NCBI GenBank assembly: GCA_041746735.1
Contig: JBGTGP010000041.1
Location: 1 to 64,000 of the forward strand
Direction of reading: 5' to 3'
Origin: Opimibacter sp041746735
Lineage (GTDB): Bacteria > Bacteroidota > Bacteroidia > Chitinophagales > Saprospiraceae
DNA length: 64,000 nt
A program made the translations under genes and the position numbers. The notes under the pieces are model-generated. The model was not told the origin of the DNA, did not search any database, and saw only the letters and a program-made list of their open reading frames with translations. Each line of letters starts with the position of its first letter. Position 1 is the first letter of the stretch. This document shows, in pieces, positions 16,876-24,398 of the stretch.

Positions 16876-17148
16876 TTATTCGGTTTCTTTCTTAGCGAAT
16901 TTGGTATTGGCAAATTTCTTGTTGAATTTATCGATTCGGCCCGCGGTATCGATGAACTTCATTTTGCCAGTAAAGAAGGGGTGAGACTGGCTGGAGATTT
17001 CGAGTTTGACCAGGGGGTATTCCTTGCCGTCTTCCCAGACGATGGTATCTCTTGTTTGGGCGCAGGATTTGGTGAGGAATGCGAAATCGCAGGAGAAATC
17101 CTTAAAGACAACGTGTCTGTAATTGGATGGATGGGTATCTTTTTTCAT
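16876..17148 (-). CDS. rpmE2: 50S ribosomal protein L31, type B
   Basis: This 90-residue protein is the zinc-independent (C-minus) form of L31. It has the N-terminus MKKDTHPSNYRHVVFKDFSC, the strand TRDTIVWEDGKEYPLVKLEISS and the signature SHPFFTGKMKFIDTAGRIDKFNKKF. The CxxC zinc ligands of type A L31 are missing, so the protein should work under zinc limitation. A good promoter lies just upstream (17170-17200) and a strong terminator follows, so it is a single-gene transcript. The gene-free side upstream holds the 99-bp tandem repeats. Confidence 0.97.
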   Translation of the reverse strand: MKKDTHPSNYRHVVFKDFSCDFAFLTKSCAQTRDTIVWEDGKEYPLVKLEISSQSHPFFTGKMKFIDTAGRIDKFNKKFANTKFAKKETE

Positions 17149-17169
17149 GGTATTTTCCTAAATGGACGG

Positions 17170-17200
17170 CAAAGGTACGGGTATTGGATTTATTGTGCAA
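17170..17200 (-). promoter_or_regulatory. Bacteroidota-type promoter of rpmE2
   Basis: On the minus strand, TTG (17200-17198) and TACCTTTG (17177-17170) are separated by exactly 20 bases. This matches the Bacteroidota primary-sigma form TTG-N19-21-TAnnTTTG without a mismatch in the -7 element. Transcription would start near 17163, about 15 bases before the ATG. Confidence 0.75.
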
Positions 17201-17266
17201 GGGGAAGGGGGAAAAAATGTATGGGGGTGGGGGTGATGGGGGTGATGGGGGTTAAACGAGGGATAG
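17201..17266. repeat. G-rich low-complexity tract
   Basis: The plus strand is a purine-rich run of GGGGGTG and GATGGGG units (about 17200-17252), bordering the first 99-bp tandem repeat unit. Runs of four or five G at regular spacing could form a quadruplex. No gene is present. Confidence 0.4.
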
Positions 17267-17662
17267 ACTGATTTCGTCGAAATCCGTCGACAGATGCCTA
17301 TGGTTATTGGGCTATAGGCATAATTGAAACATCGTATTATAAAAATAATGCATATGTTTTTAACAACTGATTTCGTCGAAATCCGTCGCCGGATACCTGT
17401 GGGTATTGGGCTGTACCCAGTTTCAAATCAACATATTATTAAAATATTAAATATGTTCCCCTCAACTGATTTCGTCGAAATCCGTCGCTGAGTACCTGTA
17501 GCTATTGAGCTGTAGCCATTTTCCAAACAACATATTATTAAAACATTAAATATGTTCCCCTCAACTGATTTCGTCGAAATCCGTCGCTGAGTACCTGTAG
17601 CTATTGAGCTGTCGCCATTTTCCAAACAACGTATTTTAATTTATTTTAATGTGTTTATCCAA
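17267..17662. repeat. Four tandem copies of a 99-bp repeat
   Basis: Units start at 17267, 17366, 17465 and 17564, exactly 99 bases apart. Each opens with the same 23-base sequence (actgatttcgtcgaaatcc plus gtcg), containing the palindrome TTTCG-T-CGAAA. The middle of each unit can form a small hairpin, and the right end is AT-rich. Copies 3 and 4 are closest to each other; copy 1 is most diverged. Because 99 is a multiple of three, a minus-strand frame stays open through copies 2-4 and would give a 33-residue periodic peptide. I do not regard it as a gene, because it has no start signal and no family likeness. Confidence 0.9.
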
Positions 17663-17706
17663 ACCGCGTTAATTGCACCCACTCACTCCCCACTCTCACT
17701 ACTCAC

Positions 17707-17755
17707 CACGGTTGCTGAGCTGTAGCACGAGGATATGTCACGCAGGTCGAAGCAC
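17707..17755. repeat. 49-bp dispersed repeat, copy 2
   Basis: This matches the element at 1607-1655 with two differences (ggatatg for ggatgtg and cacgcagg for caagcagg). It is followed after nine bases by copy 3, and runs of ACTCACC or ACTCACT flank it. Confidence 0.7.
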
Positions 17756-17764
17756 CCCACTCAC

Positions 17765-17813
17765 TACGGTTGCTGAGCTGTAGCACGAGGATGTGTCAAG
17801 CGGGTCGAAGCAC
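17765..17813. repeat. 49-bp dispersed repeat, copy 3
   Basis: Third copy of the 49-base element, starting tacggttgctgag and ending tcgaagcac, with two differences from copy 1. It lies 20 bases beyond the 3' end of yraN. Its core ctgagctgtagc resembles the attgagctgtagc inside the 99-bp tandem units nearby. Confidence 0.7.
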
Positions 17814-17832
17814 CCAACCACCACTCACTCAC

Positions 17833-18210
17833 TCACCACTCACTCCCTAATCCCGGAAAAAATGCATCCCGAAAATGTAAAATCTCCGCTCCCCGCTCCG
17901 GAACCCCTACTACACTCACAATATCAAAACGAATCTCCCCCTCATGTCCCGTCGCCCGCATATAGGCCATCGCCGCATCCGTCATCATCTGCCGCTTGTG
18001 CCGGCCAACGTTCTCCTCCGGTCGCCCAAAAGACGTATATGCCCTCGTTTTAACCTCCACAAAAACCAACACCTTCCCCTCTTTCCCGATCACATCCACC
18101 TCCGCCCGCTTGTATCTCCAATTACGCTCCAATACTTCCATACCCTGCTCCATCAAGTACGCACAGGCCTGTTCTTCCCCCCATTGACCATGTTCATGCT
18201 GTTTCGACAT
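17833..18210 (-). CDS. yraN: YraN / UPF0102 family protein
   Basis: This 125-residue protein belongs to the YraN family, which has a restriction-endonuclease-like fold and is often linked to Holliday-junction or DNA-repair functions without a settled role. Visible family features are HGQWGEEQACAYL near the start, the AEVDVIGKEGKVLVFVEVKTR core with the E-D-ExK nuclease-like residues, and the helix VGRHKRQMMTDAAMAY. It is divergent from the isomerase gene at 18352. Its 3' side runs into the 49-bp repeats. Confidence 0.93.
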   Translation of the reverse strand: MSKQHEHGQWGEEQACAYLMEQGMEVLERNWRYKRAEVDVIGKEGKVLVFVEVKTRAYTSFGRPEENVGRHKRQMMTDAAMAYMRATGHEGEIRFDIVSVVGVPERGAEILHFRDAFFPGLGSEW

Positions 18211-18351
18211 CCGACCCTAAATATAATTCCCATACCCCGCTAGATCGCATTCTTCCTTCACCATCTCCTTCCATCACTCTCTTTTTGAAAAAAATACTTT
18301 GCTTTACAGGCGTAATGTCAACGTTCAGCGTATAGACCTCCATTTTACACC

Positions 18352-19341
18352 ATGATGAATCAACTAATAGAGCGGTTTATGGACCAGCTCGACGAAGCTA
18401 TTGAAATTGGCCGCAAGGCCACTATCCGCCCGCTCCATCCGGATACAACCCACATCTATGTCTCCGGCCTCGGTGGCTCCGGTATTGGAGCTGACTTTGT
18501 CGCCTCTTTTATTCGCGACGAATGCCCTCTCCCATTCATTGTCCGCAAAGGCTATCACGTGCCAGCATTTGTCGGCCCCCGTACCCTGGCCATCGCCAGC
18601 TCTTATAGCGGCAATACCGAAGAAACTTTGATCTCTGTCGAACATATCCTGCAAAAGAAAGCTCGTCTCATCTGTATTGCCTCCGGAGGCAAACTTATCG
18701 CCCGCGCCCAAAGCGAAGGTCTCGATTATGTCCAGGTACCCTCCGACTGGCCTTCTCCCAGAGCATGTCTCGGCTATTCCATAGCAGCTCAGCTTTGGAC
18801 GCTCCATCACCTGGGTCTGATTTCCGACCGCGCAATCCGTGATCTGGAATCTGCCACTATACTGTTGCGTGCCGAATCAACAGATATAAAAGCTCAGGCC
18901 CAAGACATCGCCCGGCGACTTCATCAACGTCTCCCGATCATTTATATAGAAGACCGCATGGAGCCCGTTGCAGTTCGCCTTCGTCAGCAAATCAATGAAA
19001 ACAGCAAGGCGCTCTGCTGGCATCATGTCATACCTGAAATGAATCATAACGAACTGGTCGGCTGGCGCGAAAAAAATGAAAACCTATGTGTCCTCTACTT
19101 ACAGAATGATGATGATTACACCCGCAATACCTTAAGAATGGATATCAATAAAACTATCATCCGCCCGTATGTCCATGAAATTATTGATGTGCGCTCCAAA
19201 GGGCAATCGATGATAGAACGCTCGATGTACCTGGTACATCTGGGTGATTGGATTTCGTGGTATCTCTCGGAATTACGGGGCGTCGATGCATTGGAAGTGA
19301 ACGTGATTGATTATCTGAAAGGAGAATTGGCCAAGGTTTGA
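18352..19341 (+). CDS. Bifunctional phosphoglucose/phosphomannose isomerase (SIS family)
   Basis: This 329-residue cytoplasmic enzyme should interconvert fructose-6-phosphate with glucose-6-phosphate and mannose-6-phosphate. The N-terminal SIS domain has VSGLGGSGIGADFV and the phosphate-binding ASSYSGNTEETL. The second SIS domain carries PEMNHNELVGW, where glutamate and histidine are the expected catalytic residues of the dual-specificity family. Length and motifs fit the PGI/PMI group rather than classical PGI. It is divergent from yraN, and fabG follows 44 bases after on the same strand. Confidence 0.9.
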   Translation: MMNQLIERFMDQLDEAIEIGRKATIRPLHPDTTHIYVSGLGGSGIGADFVASFIRDECPLPFIVRKGYHVPAFVGPRTLAIASSYSGNTEETLISVEHILQKKARLICIASGGKLIARAQSEGLDYVQVPSDWPSPRACLGYSIAAQLWTLHHLGLISDRAIRDLESATILLRAESTDIKAQAQDIARRLHQRLPIIYIEDRMEPVAVRLRQQINENSKALCWHHVIPEMNHNELVGWREKNENLCVLYLQNDDDYTRNTLRMDINKTIIRPYVHEIIDVRSKGQSMIERSMYLVHLGDWISWYLSELRGVDALEVNVIDYLKGELAKV

Positions 19342-19385
19342 TTCGAAATGATCCTTACCTTTACCGTCGATAAAATTTACCCAGC

Positions 19386-20132
19386 ATGTCAGTCTTAGAA
19401 GGAAAAGTAGCTATTGTGACCGGAGGCTCCCGAGGCATCGGAAAAGCGATTGTCGACGCCTATGCAGCCGCAGGCGCTACTGTCGCCTTCACCTATCTGT
19501 CATCCCGTGAACGTGCTGAAGCCATTGCCGCTGAATGGAAAGAAAAAGGCCGTAACGTGATCGCCTGCTATTCAGATGCCAGTTCGTATGTACATGCCGA
19601 ATCTCTGGTACCATCTGTACTGGAACAATTTGGCCGAATCGATATCCTGGTCAATAATGCCGGCATCACTAATGATACCCTGCTGCTCAGGATGGATGAA
19701 GAACAATGGGATAGTGTCATCGATACTAACCTCAAATCGGTTTTCAATATGACCAAACAATGCATCAAGGTCATGTTGCGCCAAAAATCAGGTTCCCTGA
19801 TTCATCTCAGCTCCGTTGTAGGTGTTTTTGGCAATGCAGGTCAGGCCAATTATGCCGCATCCAAAGCCGGCATCATCGGCTTTAGCAAAGCCGTTGCCAA
19901 GGAAATTGGTTCGAGGAATATCAGAAGCAATGTCATCGCGCCCGGATTTATAGAATCCGATATGACAGGCGAACTGGATGACAATACCCGAAAAGCCTTT
20001 CTGTTCAATGTCCCCTTAAACCGGTTTGGCCAGGCAGATGATGTCGCCAAATTGGCTGTATTCCTCGCCTCCGACCAGTCAACCTATATCACAGGACAGA
20101 CGATCAGTATCTGCGGTGGTCTCAATATGTAA
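19386..20132 (+). CDS. fabG: 3-oxoacyl-[acyl-carrier-protein] reductase
   Basis: This 248-residue short-chain dehydrogenase reduces 3-oxoacyl-ACP with NADPH in fatty-acid elongation. It shows the cofactor loop VTGGSRGIGKAI, NNAGITND, the catalytic serine region IHLSSVVGVFGNAGQ, YAASK and the substrate-side VIAPGFIESDMT, all typical of FabG. Length is standard. The metalloprotease lipoprotein gene starts two bases after its stop codon, so co-transcription is likely although the functions seem unrelated. Confidence 0.95.
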   Translation: MSVLEGKVAIVTGGSRGIGKAIVDAYAAAGATVAFTYLSSRERAEAIAAEWKEKGRNVIACYSDASSYVHAESLVPSVLEQFGRIDILVNNAGITNDTLLLRMDEEQWDSVIDTNLKSVFNMTKQCIKVMLRQKSGSLIHLSSVVGVFGNAGQANYAASKAGIIGFSKAVAKEIGSRNIRSNVIAPGFIESDMTGELDDNTRKAFLFNVPLNRFGQADDVAKLAVFLASDQSTYITGQTISICGGLNM

Positions 20133-20134
20133 GT

Positions 20135-21382
20135 ATGAACCGGCTTTTGTTTTTCATACCGGTCCTGCTGACACTGGCTGCCTGTAGTCCTACAGTACAA
20201 ATCCGCACTGCCTTGGCAGAGGATATCATCCTCGCTCCCCGGTCCGCTCGAGCCACAGAGAAAATGAGTACGTGCTACAACCCACTTTCCTACGTAGCCC
20301 ATCCGGAACTCCTGCGAATGAAGTACATCCGGGTCAACGTCCACTTTATGAATTCTACAGATGGTCGCTACAACATGCCGGAAGAAGAAGCACGTATCTA
20401 CGCGTACGATTATATCAAAGTCGTCAACAGCAACCTGGATAAAAACATGAAAATGTTTTTACCCCCGGGCAATGACACCCCCGTACTGCCTATACCCTAT
20501 CGATATGTCATCACACCTGACCCCAATATTTCGGGAGACATTGGCGTATACTATCATGTGGATGACGAGCTGTGCTTTGCGGTCAAAACCGGACGCGACC
20601 GCAACATCAGCGACAAACGCATGATCCAGAAGTACGCCGTTCGCGATGATTCTGTTCTGAACATTTTCCTCCAAACCCATCATCTGGACAGTATCCCCTC
20701 CAAAACCTATAAACCAGATGGATCAGGCATTTCACTGGGCAGCTCGGTCAAGATCTTCGGGCGATGGCATGAAAAACCAAGCGTCTGGAATGTACGCGGC
20801 ATCACTAATCATGAAATTGGCCACTCCCTCGGCCTCGCACACACCTGGGGCGGCTATGACGGCTGCGATGATACACCCGCCCATCCCAATTGTTGGAATA
20901 AAACCAATACCCCTCCTTGTGACACCATGTACTCGAACAACATGATGGATTATAATGCGCATATGGCCGCACTGACGCCTTGCCAGATCGGAAAGATCCT
21001 GATGAATATGAACCGGATTGGTGCCATGCAACGCAATATCCTCGAGCCTCGCTGGTGCCGGTTAGATACCTCCGCCACAATTACGATCCGCGACAGCGTA
21101 CGCTGGGATGGAAGCGCCGATTTGGAAGGAAATATCATTATTGAAAAAGGTGCAACACTGGAAATCAGCTGCAGGGTTTCTTTACCCAGAAACGCTACCA
21201 TTACTATATACCCGGGCGGGAACCTCACAGTGTTGTCCAATGGTCAATTGCATAATGCCTGCAATACTACATGGGGGGGAATTAAGCTGATCCATGAAGG
21301 GAAAACCAGTGGCAAGATCACGGTGATGGAAGGCGGAATCATTGAAAATACACCAATGCCGCTAATGCCACCCCAATCATGA
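20135..21382 (+). CDS. Metzincin-type zinc metalloprotease, lipoprotein
   Basis: The 415-residue product has a signal peptide with lipobox (LLTLAAC, cysteine 17). It carries the zinc site HEIGHSLGLAH with His226, Glu227, His230 and His236, and a possible Met-turn (SNNMMDY) downstream. This fits the M43/cytophagalysin-like metzincins. Several cysteines between the two motifs (DGCDDTPAHPNC, PPCDTM) suggest disulfides. The last 100 residues (ATITIRDSVRWDGSADLEGN, ATLEISCRVSL, NATITIYPGGNLTV) look like parallel beta-helix rungs. The protein should act at the cell surface or in the periplasm. The membrane protein gene follows with a four-base ATGA overlap. Confidence 0.85.
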   Translation: MNRLLFFIPVLLTLAACSPTVQIRTALAEDIILAPRSARATEKMSTCYNPLSYVAHPELLRMKYIRVNVHFMNSTDGRYNMPEEEARIYAYDYIKVVNSNLDKNMKMFLPPGNDTPVLPIPYRYVITPDPNISGDIGVYYHVDDELCFAVKTGRDRNISDKRMIQKYAVRDDSVLNIFLQTHHLDSIPSKTYKPDGSGISLGSSVKIFGRWHEKPSVWNVRGITNHEIGHSLGLAHTWGGYDGCDDTPAHPNCWNKTNTPPCDTMYSNNMMDYNAHMAALTPCQIGKILMNMNRIGAMQRNILEPRWCRLDTSATITIRDSVRWDGSADLEGNIIIEKGATLEISCRVSLPRNATITIYPGGNLTVLSNGQLHNACNTTWGGIKLIHEGKTSGKITVMEGGIIENTPMPLMPPQS

Positions 21383-23007
21383 AAAAGGAAAGTCTTCCTT
21401 TTCTTTTATTTCTGATCCTGGCACTGATCACATATTCTCCGAGTATAGGGGCAGGCTTTGTATATGACTTCCTTGGGTGGCAGCGGGTATATAATGAAGG
21501 CTCATTTGCCGATATCCTGCATTGCTTTGGATACAACGGAAATCATCAGTTGCTCCACTTTTTCTTCTACAGCATTTACGCATTGTTTCATATTCAGGGG
21601 CTTCCATGGTTTCTGATTTTTTGCACACTCCATGCCTTCAATGCCTGGTTATTGTTCACCTGGCTCAGACAGCTCGCGGGCAGATGGCAGATTCGGATGA
21701 GCCTGACCGTCATCTATCTGGTCTCCATACTTTATCTGCTGCATCCGTATTGTGTGGAGCCCGTGGTGTGGAAGGTGTGTTTGCATTATCTGTTGTCATT
21801 CTCTGCTGTGATGGGTTTGATGATCCTGGCTCCTAAATTTGTGTCGGGTAGAGGAAGATCTTTTGGTATAGGGTGCCTTGTGATTTACGCGGCCTCCCTT
21901 TTCCTGCTGGAGATTTCTTACATCACCCCGTTAGTCCTGAGTGGCTTTCTGTTAGTGGATTACTTTGCCAGCAAAAATGAAGCGTCACTTGGCCGGCGGG
22001 GCCTAATGCTTGCAGGTTCAGTATGGGGGATTCTTATGTTGGGTTTATTGCTCAACCGCATCACACTGGGCAGTTGGGTTGGACATTATGGTGCAGAAGC
22101 GCATTTACATTTCGATTTGTTGGGTATGATGTCAACGGAGATGAAGTATTTCCTTAAACATCTTGTGAACGCACGCTTTTTCTCCTACACACAAAAAGGG
22201 TTACTGTTTGACACCATTTTGAGTTCGACTGAAGTTATATTCGCCTGTCTGACGCTCTTGATGAGCCTGACTATTTTGTATGTGATAAAGATCAGGTCAC
22301 TTTCCGGCACATGGCATTTGGTATGCTTTGGCGTTGTGGGATCTATGTTGTATGTGGCCCCTGTGTCCAATCTGTTTTTTTATCATTTGCATATCGGGAT
22401 GAATGACCGGTTCAGTTATATCCCAATCGCTTTTCTTTGGGCAGGGCTCGCGGCAATAGCAGGCCGGTTACCGAAAGGAGTAAGTGTGACATTACTCACT
22501 CTGATCATCCTGATGCAGTTGTATTTCCAACAAAAAACTATCCACTACTGGAATTTGTCTACCAAGGTCATTCAGGGGTTGAAAGCGAGCTATCAGTGGC
22601 ATGACTATAGTCCGGTATTCGTACTCAACAGTCCGGACAATTATCATGGTATTGTCATGGCGTCTATTTATGGCGAACCCTCCGGCATCGATGAGATCAT
22701 CGATCATCAAACCCCGAAATCCCATCCGGGAGAGATGTATGATATATTCCAGTTTAATATGGCGACTCCCGGTGATGGTGTCATTGTAGAACAAACGGGA
22801 CCATTACAACTAAAGGTTACTTTCAATCAGTGGGGTAATTGGTGGCATCGCAATGGGATCGGGGCCAGCAGTTATGAGAATGACTACTATACTGCGGATA
22901 TGCAGGGCCACCATTATATCCTCACCTTCAAAAAATTTCCGGAACAAAGCGCCATCATTTATCAGGATGGTGACATCTGGAAAGAATTTAAAATGGAGGT
23001 TGAATAA
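21379..23007 (+). CDS. Polytopic membrane protein, possible GT-C type glycosyltransferase
   Basis: This 542-residue protein has about ten hydrophobic segments (for example LPFLLFLILALITYSPSIG, WFLIFCTLHAFNAWLLF and VFACLTLLMSLTILYVI-like stretches) and a C-terminal soluble tail after about residue 390. The topology and the early aromatic-rich loop resemble GT-C-fold membrane proteins, such as dolichol-linked or O-antigen-processing enzymes, but no clear catalytic Asp/Glu motif was identified. It overlaps the metalloprotease stop by four bases, which indicates translational coupling. The function remains open. Confidence 0.65.
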   Translation: MKKESLPFLLFLILALITYSPSIGAGFVYDFLGWQRVYNEGSFADILHCFGYNGNHQLLHFFFYSIYALFHIQGLPWFLIFCTLHAFNAWLLFTWLRQLAGRWQIRMSLTVIYLVSILYLLHPYCVEPVVWKVCLHYLLSFSAVMGLMILAPKFVSGRGRSFGIGCLVIYAASLFLLEISYITPLVLSGFLLVDYFASKNEASLGRRGLMLAGSVWGILMLGLLLNRITLGSWVGHYGAEAHLHFDLLGMMSTEMKYFLKHLVNARFFSYTQKGLLFDTILSSTEVIFACLTLLMSLTILYVIKIRSLSGTWHLVCFGVVGSMLYVAPVSNLFFYHLHIGMNDRFSYIPIAFLWAGLAAIAGRLPKGVSVTLLTLIILMQLYFQQKTIHYWNLSTKVIQGLKASYQWHDYSPVFVLNSPDNYHGIVMASIYGEPSGIDEIIDHQTPKSHPGEMYDIFQFNMATPGDGVIVEQTGPLQLKVTFNQWGNWWHRNGIGASSYENDYYTADMQGHHYILTFKKFPEQSAIIYQDGDIWKEFKMEVE

Positions 23008-23022
23008 AGCGGAGAGCGTCCG

Positions 23023-23769
23023 TTATTTACTTTTATCCTGTTGCGCAAAAACCTTTTTCAACAGATCGGTCTTACGTTCTGACTGATCGCCACGAATTTT
23101 GGATTCCTTGACTTCGATGAGGTTAAAAAGTCCGTCCAGTGCTTTTTGATTGACATGATCATCCAGTGCGGGATTCGCTTTTTTGACAAAAGGGATATTG
23201 TTGTACGCGTGGATGACGGTACGCCAGTATTCGCGGGCATTGACTTCATCCAGAGCGGATTGGATCACAGGTAAAAAGGTCGTATAAAGCGAGCCGCGGG
23301 TTTCGGTTTCCAGGTATCGAGTGGCTGCATCCTTATTGCCCAATAGAATATTCATCGCATCCCGAATCGTCAGGGACTTGATGGCATCTACAAAGATGGG
23401 GGTAGCTTTTTTCGCGGCCAATTCAGCGGCTTTATTCATCTTGTCGATCAATTGTTTCTCGACATCCTGAAAACCGGGCACTGACTTGACTTTTGTCACG
23501 ATATACTGAGCTTCCTCCGGAATCAAAATCTTGTACGGACTCTCCAGATAGCCTTTCTCGGCTGATAATTTTTCCACTGCTTCATTGACGCCAAATTCGA
23601 GAGCCTGCTTCAGCCCGAGTCCAACCTCGCTGTTGTCGCCAGGAGAAACGGTTTGCTTGGCCTTATTCAGCATATCCTTGAGCTGAGCATTGGCGCCTAC
23701 TGGAACCAAAATCAGCAGGATAAAGGCCATACCCAGATGCCAAATTGTTTTCTGATATCGTGTTGTCAT
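23023..23769 (-). CDS. DUF4197 family exported protein
   Basis: The 248-residue product has a signal peptide (LGMAFILLILVPVGANA) followed by an all-helical domain with DUF4197 features: GLKQALEFGVNEAVEKLS near the start, IPEEAQYIVTKVKSVPGF, MNKAAELAAKKATPIFVDAI and LDGLFNLIEVKESKIR near the end. This family is periplasmic and of unknown function. The gene is convergent with the membrane protein gene, with only 15 bases between stops and no obvious terminator in that gap. Confidence 0.85.
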   Translation of the reverse strand: MTTRYQKTIWHLGMAFILLILVPVGANAQLKDMLNKAKQTVSPGDNSEVGLGLKQALEFGVNEAVEKLSAEKGYLESPYKILIPEEAQYIVTKVKSVPGFQDVEKQLIDKMNKAAELAAKKATPIFVDAIKSLTIRDAMNILLGNKDAATRYLETETRGSLYTTFLPVIQSALDEVNAREYWRTVIHAYNNIPFVKKANPALDDHVNQKALDGLFNLIEVKESKIRGDQSERKTDLLKKVFAQQDKSK

Positions 23770-23869
23770 GCGGGTAGTAACGTTTAAATGGTGCTTGACG
23801 GTAGGAAAAACCAGGATATTAACGAGATCTTAACCCTTATTCTGGAAAAACGCAGCTGCATTATAATCC

Positions 23870-24322
23870 CTAAAAGTTGATCAGGTGGATATCAAAGACC
23901 AGGACGGAGTTAGGTGGGATACCCGGTAAAGCGCGATTTCCATATCCCAGATGGGAAGGAAGAATCAATTTCCCTTTACCCCCTCGTCCAAAAAGTGGGA
24001 TACCTTGTTTCCAACCTTCGATCAGATTGGCTAATGGGAAGGTAGCAGAAAGTGAGGAATCAAAAACCTGTCCGTTGAGCAGATATCCTGTATACGCGAT
24101 GGTGATCTGGTCCTGGAGTGTTGGACGATCGGAGGTACCTGGGTCGTCAATAACATAGAAAAGCCCCGTCTGTGTCGATTGTGCGATGAGATTATTGTCA
24201 GCCAGATAGGCTTCAATAAGGTCGCGGTCAGTCTGCATTTGGTCATCCTCCTTACTACAGGAAGAGATCAGGATCGTCATGGCCATAAAGGAGAGGCCGG
24301 TAACTATACGAATGCGATTCAT
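23870..24322 (-). CDS. FKBP-type peptidyl-prolyl isomerase, lipoprotein
   Basis: This 150-residue protein isomerises X-Pro bonds and helps fold exported proteins. I place the start at 24322, giving a signal peptide with lipobox (ILISSC, cysteine 22); the in-frame ATG at 24409 would add an unlikely 29 residues. FKBP features are TIAYTGYLLNGQVFDSS, LIEGWKQGIPLFGRGGKGKL, and HLGYGNRALPGIPPNSVLVFDIHLI at the C-terminus. It lies 76 bases after the TonB receptor gene on the same strand, so it may be the last gene of that transcript. Confidence 0.93.
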   Translation of the reverse strand: MNRIRIVTGLSFMAMTILISSCSKEDDQMQTDRDLIEAYLADNNLIAQSTQTGLFYVIDDPGTSDRPTLQDQITIAYTGYLLNGQVFDSSLSATFPLANLIEGWKQGIPLFGRGGKGKLILPSHLGYGNRALPGIPPNSVLVFDIHLINF

Positions 24323-24398
24323 GTGCGTAGTTATGAATAAGGGGGCAAAGATGCATTCATTTTTAAATATTGAAAATATAGTTCCGGACAAACTGCAT

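Noticed and set aside
17267..17662. CRISPR array
   Set aside because: The 99-bp units are direct repeats without unique spacers, and no cas gene is present.
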